Source: Roseospira goensis (lineage in GTDB: Bacteria; Pseudomonadota; Alphaproteobacteria; Rhodospirillales; Rhodospirillaceae). From it: a stretch of DNA of 64,000 nt. The position numbers and the translations under genes were made by a program. The stretch lies in NCBI RefSeq assembly GCF_014197795.1, contig NZ_JACIGI010000003.1, forward strand, positions 128,365 through 192,364, written 5' to 3'. Below, piece by piece: positions 1-9,200 of the stretch (the stretch's first letter is position 1; the number at the start of each line of letters is the position of its first letter). The notes beneath the pieces were generated by a model. That model was not told the DNA's origin. It saw nothing but the letters and a program-made list of their open reading frames with translations, and made no database searches.

Positions 1-2988
1 GCCGCGCCGGTGTTCCACGACCTGGGCGGCGAGGGCGTCTCGGTCTCCTATACCCCGGGCGGTGATGCGGTGATCCTGGACGCCGACGTCACCGTCACCG
101 ACGCCGAGCTGGATGCCCTGGAAGGCGGTGCCGGCCGCTACGACGGCGCGCGTCTGAGCATCTTCCGCAGTGGCGAGTCCGTCGCGGGCGATGAGTTCTC
201 TGTTCAGCTTCCGGACACTTACACGGTCGAGTACGGCAACTCTGACGCGTGGTGGATTCGCAAAGGCGGAGACGCCGTCGCAAATTACACCGTATCGGGG
301 GGCTTGTTTTACCTCCTTTTCAATGCGGCCGCCACAACGGCGGAGGTCAACACGATCCTCCAAGCCATCGAGTATTCCAACAGCGGGGAGACGCCGCCCG
401 ACAGCGTTGACCTGACCTGGACCTTCAACGACGGCAGCGACGCGGACAACGCCACCACCACCGGCACCACCACGGTCACCATGCTCGACCCCACGCCGGC
501 GATCACCCTGCCGGCCGTGGCGGCGGTGGACGAGGACCCCGCCGAGGCGGTCGCCCTCAAGGGCGCGGAGGGCGCGGTCATCACCATCGCCGACGGCGAC
601 GGCACCGACCAGCAGGTCAGCATTGAGACCGAGGACGGCGCGCTGGGGATCACCGGCGCGACCGGAAGTGATATCGACGGCAGCGACGGCACGCTGGCCT
701 TCACCGGCACCCTGGATCAGGTCAACGCCGCCCTGGCCAGCCTGACCTTCGCGCCGGACGAGAACTTCAACGGCGACGCCGAGATCACGATCACGACCCA
801 GGACGCGGACCACGAGCCGGTCAGCGACACCCTGACCGTGACCGTCGATCCCGTGAACGACGCCCCGGAGTTCGCCAACCTGGGCGGCGAGGGCGTGTCG
901 GTCTCCTACACCCCGGGCGGGGACCCGGTGGTCCTGGACGACGATGTCACCGTCGCCGACGTCGAACTGGATGCCGGGGCCGACGGTGCCGGGAGCTACG
1001 ACGGCGCCACCCTGACCATTACCCGCAAGGACGGCGCGAACGAGGACGATGAGTTCGCGGTTCAGATTCCGGACCCTTACGAGGTCAAATCCGGCGAATA
1101 CCCTGACAGTGGGTTGGTTTCCAAAGGCGACTCTCTCATAGCATATCACGTCACATCGGGGGGCGTGTTTAGCCTCCATTTCTATCCGGCCGCCACAACG
1201 GCGGACGTGAATGCGATCCTCCAGGCCATCCAGTATTCCAACAGCGGGGAGACGCCGCCCGACAGCGTTGACCTGACCTGGACCTTCGACGACGACAGCG
1301 GCGCGGACAACGCCACCACCACCGGCACCACCACGGTGACCCTGGGCGCCGAGCCCGAACCGGATCCGGACCCCCAGCCCGATCCGGACCCGCAGCCCGA
1401 TCCGGACCCCGAGCCCGAGCCCGAGCCCAAGCCGGACCCCGACCCCGAGCCGGACCCCGAGGACGAGCCGGACCCCGAGGACGAGCCCGAGTCCGAGGAC
1501 GACGACCTGTTCACCGGCGACGACCGATCGACCGTCGACGAGGGGCTAAACAGCGGCCTGACCCCGACCGGCGACTTCGAGGAAAGCACCCTGGACGGCG
1601 CCCCGGTGACCCGGGGCAGCACCACCGACAGCCGCACCGGCGAGAGGGTGCAGGTCCTGCTGAGCGATCCGACCGGCGACGAGCGCCAGGACGAGGACCC
1701 GACCACCCCGGACGTGGACATCCCGGTCACCGATACGGTGGCGGTGCACAAGCCGGACGCGCTGGGCCTGCTGGCGACATCGCGCACCACCACGGACCGC
1801 GATGCGCTCGACCTGCTGGCCGGCGGCGGCGACGACGACGGCGAGACCGATCCCGAGCAGGCGGCCGGCCGTCAGGCGTTCGTGGATGACATCATGGCCC
1901 GCGCCGACACCGGCCCGGGCGGCGTCTCGGTGGTGCAGGTGCGGCCGATCTGGCCCAGCGACGGCGGCGACCCCGACGGTCCGTTGACCCTGACCCTGGA
2001 CCTGAGCGGCGCCGGCGTGGACGACGAGGGCCGGCCGGTCGTGGTCGTCATCGACACCAGCAACCTGTGCGGCCCGGACGGCCAGCCGCTGGGCGACGTG
2101 GACATCGTCGTGAACGGCGCCGGTCCGGTCGTGGTGCGTGGCCCCGGCACCTTCACCGGCGGCGACGGTGATTCCGGCCCCGACATCGACATCATCCAGG
2201 GCGATGGCGCCTCACAGGTGCTGTTCTTCGGCCCCGGCGACGACATCATCCGCGCCGGCGGCGGCGACGATGAGGTCTCGTCCTCGGGCGGCGACGACCG
2301 CCTGTTCGGCGACGGCGGCGACGACACCCTGGACGGCGGCGACGGCAACGACATCCTGGTCGGCGGCGCCGGCAGCGACGTGCTCCACGGCGGCGCCGGC
2401 CTCGACGTCGCCCAGATCGCCGCCACCCCCGCCGGCCTGGCCCTGACCCGCGGACACGACGGCGGCGCCGTCCTGCGCCTGGGTGAGGACACGGACACCA
2501 TCGGGGCCGATGTCGAGTTGATCGTCGCCGCCGGCGACGGCGCCATGACCCTCACGGCGCCCGGCGGGGCGACGCTGGTCGACGGCCTGGCCTTCGACGC
2601 CGCGTTCTACCTGGAGCACAACCCGGACGTGGCGGCGGTGGTGGCGGCCGGCGCCCTGCCCGACGCGGCGGCGCACTTCGTCCAGTGGGGCCTGGCGGAG
2701 GGCCGGGCGCCGCACCTGCTGTGGGACGAGGGGGCCTACCTGGACGCCTACACGGACGTCGCGGCGGCGGTCGCCACGGGTGCCCTCGCCTCCGGCCTGC
2801 AGCACTACGCGATGTTCGGCGCCGCCGAGGGCCGCGCCCCCAGCCCGTGGTTCGACGCCCGCGCCTACCTCGACGCCAACCCGGACGTCGCCGCCGCCGG
2901 CCTGGACGCGCTGGCCCACTTCGTCCTGTGGGGCGCCGCCGAGGGCCGCCTGGGCACGGTCGCCGACGACGGCCTGCTGATCGCCTAG
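1..2988 (+). CDS. Large RTX/cadherin-like surface protein (5' end missing)
   Basis: The reading frame is open from base 1, and the first residues fall inside a repeat that recurs later, so the true start lies upstream. The visible 995 or so residues hold two copies of a domain of about 160 residues (near 1-160 and 290-447) beginning LGGEGVSVSYTPGG, separated by a cadherin/VCBS-like domain with the typical VNDAP junction. An acidic Pro-Asp linker follows (about 450-500), then RTX nonapeptide repeats of the GGDGND type (about 745-800). The end (about 864-990) has three repeats of the form YLxxNPDVAAxxxxG, each closing with WGxAEGR or FGAAEGR. RTX repeats bind calcium and usually mark substrates of type I secretion; no secretion genes are in the window. 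The role is probably adhesion or a surface layer (inferred). The stop codon lies within a dispersed repeat. Confidence 0.85.
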   Translation, partial: AAPVFHDLGGEGVSVSYTPGGDAVILDADVTVTDAELDALEGGAGRYDGARLSIFRSGESVAGDEFSVQLPDTYTVEYGNSDAWWIRKGGDAVANYTVSGGLFYLLFNAAATTAEVNTILQAIEYSNSGETPPDSVDLTWTFNDGSDADNATTTGTTTVTMLDPTPAITLPAVAAVDEDPAEAVALKGAEGAVITIADGDGTDQQVSIETEDGALGITGATGSDIDGSDGTLAFTGTLDQVNAALASLTFAPDENFNGDAEITITTQDADHEPVSDTLTVTVDPVNDAPEFANLGGEGVSVSYTPGGDPVVLDDDVTVADVELDAGADGAGSYDGATLTITRKDGANEDDEFAVQIPDPYEVKSGEYPDSGLVSKGDSLIAYHVTSGGVFSLHFYPAATTADVNAILQAIQYSNSGETPPDSVDLTWTFDDDSGADNATTTGTTTVTLGAEPEPDPDPQPDPDPQPDPDPEPEPEPKPDPDPEPDPEDEPDPEDEPESEDDDLFTGDDRSTVDEGLNSGLTPTGDFEESTLDGAPVTRGSTTDSRTGERVQVLLSDPTGDERQDEDPTTPDVDIPVTDTVAVHKPDALGLLATSRTTTDRDALDLLAGGGDDDGETDPEQAAGRQAFVDDIMARADTGPGGVSVVQVRPIWPSDGGDPDGPLTLTLDLSGAGVDDEGRPVVVVIDTSNLCGPDGQPLGDVDIVVNGAGPVVVRGPGTFTGGDGDSGPDIDIIQGDGASQVLFFGPGDDIIRAGGGDDEVSSSGGDDRLFGDGGDDTLDGGDGNDILVGGAGSDVLHGGAGLDVAQIAATPAGLALTRGHDGGAVLRLGEDTDTIGADVELIVAAGDGAMTLTAPGGATLVDGLAFDAAFYLEHNPDVAAVVAAGALPDAAAHFVQWGLAEGRAPHLLWDEGAYLDAYTDVAAAVATGALASGLQHYAMFGAAEGRAPSPWFDARAYLDANPDVAAAGLDALAHFVLWGAAEGRLGTVADDGLLIA

Positions 2989-3108
2989 CGCCGATCGCTC
3001 GAAATCGGAACCACCGGGGTGGGGCCGATTTCGAGCGTGACTCGGCCCGATCTTTTGGTTTCAGGGTGGATCGCACGGCATTGGACCCGCGCCCGGGCTC
3101 CAATGCCG
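2985..3108. repeat. Two-hairpin dispersed repeat, copy 1
   Basis: The copy begins with CTAGCGCCGAT, as do copies 2 and 3. The TAG in it is the stop codon of the RTX gene. The left hairpin has the same perfect 12-bp arms (GCTCGAAATCGG and its complement) as the other copies. The right hairpin differs in sequence, with 10-bp arms at 3076-3085 and 3099-3108, but keeps the same position and shape. The rest of the gap up to 3279 shows nothing recognisable. Confidence 0.85.
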
Positions 3109-3278
3109 CGCGTGACTCCGCCCTCATGCGGGCCGGCCTCATACGGGCCGTCCTGACGCTCGGCGATGGCCTGCGCCAGCGCCTCGAACCGGAACTGGCG
3201 CCCGTCCGGCGTCGGGCGCTCGGGGACGGGCGACCGGACAGCACGTGCCGCCGTGGCGTGTCCAGGGCCCCCAGCCTG

Positions 3279-6200
3279 TCAGGCCAGCAGGAGGGTGTCG
3301 TCGGCGACGGTGCCCAGGCGGCCCTCGGCGGCCCCCCAGAGGACGAAGTGGGTCAGCGCGTCGAGGCCGGTGGCGGCGACATCCGGATAGGCGTCGAGGT
3401 AGGCGCTGGCATCGAACCACGGGCCGGGGTCGCGGCGCTCGGCGGCGCCGAACAGGGCGTAGTGCTGGAGGCCGGAGGCGAACGTGCCGGCGGCCACCGC
3501 GGCGGCCACGTCGGGATAGGCGTCGCGGTAGGCGGCCTCGTCCCACAGGGCGTTGGGCGCGCGGCCCTCGGCCAGGCCCCAGGCGGCAAAGTGGTCGGCC
3601 GCGCTGGCCAGCGCGCCGGCCGCGACGGCGGCGGCCACGTCCGGATTGTGCTCCAGGTAGAACGCGGGATCGAAGGCGAGACCGGCGACCGGCACGGCCC
3701 CGCCCGGATTGCTCAGCGTCATGGCGCCGTCGCCGGCGGCCACCAGGATCTCCACGTCGGGCTCGATCGTGTCGACGTCCGTGCCGTGGCGCAGCAGCAG
3801 GCTGCCGTCGGCGGCACGGGTCAGGGCCAGCACGTCGGCCGTGGCGGCGATCTGGGCCACGTCGACGCCGGCGCCGCCGCCCAGGGTGTCGCTGCCGGAA
3901 CCGCCGATCAGGATGTCGTCGCCCTCGCGCGAGCGCACGATGTCGTCACCGCCGCCGCCGTCCAGGGTGTCGTCGCCGACGCCCAGGTTGACGTCCTGGG
4001 CACCGTCGTCGCCGACGAAGAACGTGGTCCCGGCGCCGCCGGTCACCGTGACGTCGCCGATGACAATGGCGAGCCCGATGTTGTCCAGGGCCAGCGTCGC
4101 GCCGGGCGGCAGATCGCGGGCGTCGATGATGACCGCCGTGGTGGCGTCTCCGCCGTCGCCGCCGTCGATGGTGATCGGCTGGTCCGGGGTCCCGTCGCCC
4201 ACGAAGGTGGGGGTGAGGGTCGAGACCCAGCGCGGCGAGCCGCCGCCCTCCTGGCCGGCGAAGAAGCTCTGCACGGCCTGGTCGAGGTCCTCCGAGGGCA
4301 GGTCGCCCAGCAGCACCCGCAGGCCGTTCTGCAACTCGATGACGCCGGCGGCGGCGTCCAGCCTGACCGACGGGCCGCTGGCGGTCAGCCCCACGCCCAG
4401 GGGCAGCGTGGCGCGCAGGCCCGGGTCGTCGTCCGCCCCGGCGACCACATGGTCGGAGAGGCCGTTGCCGAAGTCGTCCGGGTCCTCGCCCTCCTGGAAG
4501 CCGTCGAAGGGGTCGATGGTGATGGTCTCGACCACGGTGCCGTCGTCGCGGGTCTCGGTGGTGGTGGTGACCGTGGTGCCCTCGACGGTCTCGGTGGTGC
4601 CGTCGCCATCGCCGCCATTCCCGCCGTCGCTATCCCCGCCATCACCAGTCCCACCGTCGCCATCGCCGCCCTCGTCCCCGTCGCCCGGTCCGGCCGGCGG
4701 ATCCGGCGGGTCGGCGGGCGGTGCCGGCGCGACGACGGTGACGGCGATCGTATCGGTATCGGTCTGGTCGCCGTCGGTGGTGGTCATGGTGATGGTCTGG
4801 GTCCCGGGGGCCCCGGGCGTTGCGGCATCGGTCGCGGCCGTGTAGGTGACGGTCGCCAGGGTGGCGTTGACGTCGGCCAGCGCGCCCGTGATGGTCAGCG
4901 TGGCGGAGCCGCCCCCGGCCACGGCCGCAGGTCCGGTGGCGCCGAAGACCCCGGCCCCTGCCGCCACGGACAGGGTGGTGGTCACCGTCGCGCTATCAGG
5001 GTCGGCCACCGCCAGGCCGCGCAGCGGCAGCCCGTTACCCGTGAGCGCGGTCCAGGTCGCCGGCGCGGTGTTCTCTGGCGGGTCGCCCCCGGCGACGGTG
5101 ACACGGGCGGCCTCGGAGGGGGTGCCAGCGGCGCCGTCGGTCACGGTGACATCGAAGACGTGGTCGCCGCTCTGACCCGGGGCGTACAGCAGCGCGTTCA
5201 GGAGCATCCCGACGCGCGCCGGGGTGGCGTCGGCGCTGCTGAAGGTGATGACCAGGTCATCGGTGCCCTGGCCGGCTGTGGTCACGGTGCCGATGTCGGT
5301 GCCGCCCACGGCCACCGTCTCCCCGGCGCCCAGCATGCCGTCGCCGCCGGCGGTGGCCTGGCCGGCATCCAGGCTGAAGCCGCCGGTCAGCGTGGTCGAG
5401 ACCCGGGTCACGGTCAGGGTGCCGCCGTCGAAGTCCGCCGAGTCCCCGTCGGTGACCGTGGCCGCGGTGCCGCGGTCGATGGCCACGGTGCCCCCGAGCC
5501 CGGCCTTGACGGTGTCACCGTCGAGGTCGAGCAGGGTCGGCCGGTCCTGCACCGTGACGGCGATGGTGTCGGTGTCGGTGTTGGTGCCGTCGCTGCTGAG
5601 CACCGTGACGGTCTGCGCGCCGGTGCTGTCGACCGCGGGGGTGTAGACCAGGGTGCCCAGGGTGGCGTTGACGTCGGCGAGGGTGCCGGCGATCTGGAGG
5701 CTCTCGGTGCCGTCGCCGGTGATGGTGGCCGCGCCGGTGGCGCTGAAGGTGCCGTCGCCGCCGGGCACCGAGACCGTGGTGGTCACCGTGGCGCTGTCGG
5801 CATCGGCGACCGAAATGCCGCCCAGCGCCAGGGCGGTGCCGTCGACGGCGGTCTGTGCACCGGGGACCGTGTTGACGGGCGGCGCCTCGACCGTGACCGT
5901 GAAGGCGGCCGGCGTCGAGGTTGCCGCGTTGGCGCCGGCGTCGGTGATGGTGGCCGCGAAGGGATGCGCGCCGGCCTGGCTGCCGGCGTACTCAAGGGCG
6001 CGCAGGAGCGTCTGCACCGCCGCCGGGGTGGCGTCCGTGCTGGTGAAGGTGATGACCAGATCGTTGGTGCCCTGGCCGTCGGTGGTGACGGTGCCGATGT
6101 TTGTGCCGCCCACGGCCACGGTCTCGCCGGCCGCGATGGTGCCGTCGCCGCCGGACGTCACGCCCGTGCCGAGACCGAAGTCGCCGGACAGCCCGCCGGT

Positions 6201-9200
6201 GCGAGTGACGGTCAGGGTGCCGCCGTCGAAATCGGCGGAATCGGCGTCGGTCACCGTGGCGTCGCCGCCGGCGTCGACCGCCACGGTGGCGCCGCTGGCC
6301 GCGGTCACGCTGTCGCCGTCCAGGTTGCCGATCACCGGCGGGTTGGGGGTGACGGTGAGGGTGAAGGCGCCGCCGTCGTCCTGGTCGCCGCCGGTCGCGG
6401 TGCCATCGGCGTCGTTCAGGGTCAGCGTGAACTGGCGCGCCCCCAGCCCGGACGGCGCGTCGTAGGTCAGGGCCTGGATCAGGGTCTCGATGCGGGCCGA
6501 GGTCGCATTGGCATTGAAGGCGATCTCAAGCGTGTTGCCGCCCTGGCCGTCGTTGGTAGCGTCGACGGTGCCGATCGAGACCCCGCCGACCGCCACGGTC
6601 TCGCCCGCCGCGATCGTGCCGTCGCCGCCGGCGGTCGTGGTGGTGCCGTCCAGGCCCCAGGACCCGTTGGTCGTGCCGCTGTCCTGCGCGAGGGTCAGGG
6701 ACCCGCCGTCGTAGTCGGCGGAATCGGGGTTCGCGACCGTGGCGTCGTTCAGGTCGGTGACGTCCTGCGCTCCGGCCCCGGCCGTGACCTGCGACGCGCT
6801 GTCGCCGAAGACGTTGCCGACCACGGGCGGGTCGTTGACGGCCGTCAGGCCGACGGTGGAGGTCAGGGTCAGGGCGGCCGTGTCGGTACCGCCGCCGGTG
6901 TCCACCAGTTCGGTCAGGGTGACGACCCGGTTCGCCCCCGTGGTGGGGTCTTCGCTGGTGTTGCGATAGGCCAGCGCGTCCACCAGGGTTTGCACCTGGG
7001 CCGCGGTCAGGCTCGCCCCAGTGAAGGACACGGTGGCCGTCGATCCCGTCACCGAGACATCCAAGGTCAGGCCGTTGGTGGCCGTGGGGGTCACGGTGTT
7101 GCCGTCGGTCAGGGCCACGTCGGAGCCGTCAACGCGCAGGATTTCGCTGGCGCCGTCGCTGACGTTGGTCACGGTCAGGGTCAGGCTGCTGATCCGGTCC
7201 GCCGCTTCCACCGTCGAGGCCGTCACGCCGCTGAACAGGTCCGATCCGGGCGCCCCCGTGCCCTCGACGAAGGTCGGGTCCTGACCGGTCGCGGTCAGGG
7301 TGGGCGGATCGTTGACGCTGGTGATCGAGACCGTGGTGGATCCGGTGTCGGTGCCGGGGTTGTCGCCGCTGCCCTGGGCGTCGCCGCTGTTGCCGTCGCT
7401 GACGGTCCAGTCGAGTTGCACGCTGGCCGGCGGATCGTCGCTGGCGTTGGCGTATTGGATCGCCTGCAGCACCTCGTTCACGAGGGCCGTGGTCGGCGTC
7501 GTGCCGTTGTCGGCGAAGGTGAGTTGGAGCTGGCCGTTGCCGGTGTTCGCGATGGTGGCGATGACGTTACCGCCCGCACTCACCGTGCCGCCACCATCCG
7601 GGCCGCCGGCGACCGTGAGGTTGCCGCCCGAGGCGACCGACAGGCGGTCGTCGGCGTTGGCCCCGCCGGTGCGGGCGATGGTCAGGCCGGCGCCGCTATA
7701 GTCGCCGTTGCCGCCGTTGCGGGCGTCCAGTTCGACGTCCGCGACGGTGACGTTGGCGTCGAGCGTGACCGCGGCGCCGTCCTCGGCGTACGTCGGCGTC
7801 CCGTCCAGCCCGGCGAAGGCGGGCGGGTCGTTCTGGGCGGTGACATCGACGGTCATGGTCGATGCCGACGCGGCGAAGGCCGTCCCGTCGCCGACCGAGA
7901 AGGTGAACGTGGACAGCGCAGTCCCGGCCTGGTTCGTCGGCGGGGTGTACTGCAGGTTGCCGGCGGTGATGTCGGCGACGGCGACGGTGTCACCGTTGGC
8001 CAGGATCTCGCCGCCCTGGGCCATGTCGTCGTTGTTGGCATCCACGAACAGCGTGCCGGTGGCGGGGATCCCGTCGATGCGAACCGACTGTAGAGTGTCG
8101 CCGGTGTCGGCGTCGTTGAAGTTGAACTCGCCGGCGGCGAAGACGTGGTTCGTGTCCTCGTTGGTCGTCACCGTGTTGTCGGTGGCGGTGGGGGCGTCGT
8201 TCTGGGCGGTGACGTTGACGGTCATGGTCGACGCCGACGCGGCGAAGGCCGTCCCGTCGCCGACCGAGAAGGTGAACGTGGTCAGCGGGGTCCCGGCCTG
8301 GTCCGTCGGTGGGGTGTACTGCAGGTTGCCGGCGGTGATGTCGGCGACGGCAACGGTGTCACCGTTGGCCAGGATCTCGCCGCCCTGGGCCGTGTCGTCG
8401 TTGTTGGCATCCACGAACAGCGTGCCGGTGGCGGGGATACCGTCGATGCGCACCGACTGCAGGGTGTCGGCGCTGTCCACGTCATTGAAGTTGAACTCGC
8501 CGGCGGCGAAGACGTGGTTGGTGTCCTCGGCGGTCGTTACCGTGTTGTCGGTGGCGGTGGGGGCGTCGTTCTGGGCGGTGACGTTGACGGTCATGGTCGA
8601 CGCCGACGCGGCGAAGGCCGTCCCGTCGCCGACCGAGAAGGTGAACGTGGTCAGCGGGGTCCCGGCCTGGTCCGTCGGTGGGGTGTACTGCAGGTTGCCG
8701 GCGGTGATGTCGGCGACGGCGACGGTGTCACCGTTGGCCAGGATCTCGCCGCCCTGGGCCGTGTCGTCGTTGTTGGCATCCACGAACAGCGTGCCGGTGG
8801 CGGGGATACTGTCGATGCGCACCGCCTGAAGGGTGTCGGCGCTGTCCACGTCATTGAAGTTGAACTCGCCGGCGGCGAAGACGTGGTTGGTGTCCTCGTT
8901 GGTCGTCACCGCGTTGTCGGTGGCGGTGGGGTCGTCGTTGAGCCCCGTCAGGGTGATCGTCGCGGTGTCACTGCCACTGTCGCCCGGGCCGTCGGTGGCC
9001 GTCGCGGTGAGGGTGCGCGTGCCGGCGGTCCCGGTGGGGTCCTCGGAGGTTGTGCGGTACTGGATCGACTGCGCCAGCTCCTGGACGATGGCGTTGGTCG
9101 CGCTGGCGTTGAACGTGATGGTGAGCAGGGCGCCCCCGGTGACCACGCCGTCGTTGGCGGTGCCGCTGGACTCGGTGACCGTGCCGACCGCGCCCGTGCC

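Noticed and set aside
2685-8093. Plus-strand frame of 1802 residues
   Set aside because: It is antisense to the giant RTX gene, composed of Gly/Arg/Val-rich low-complexity residues, and exists because high third-position GC removes stops from other frames.
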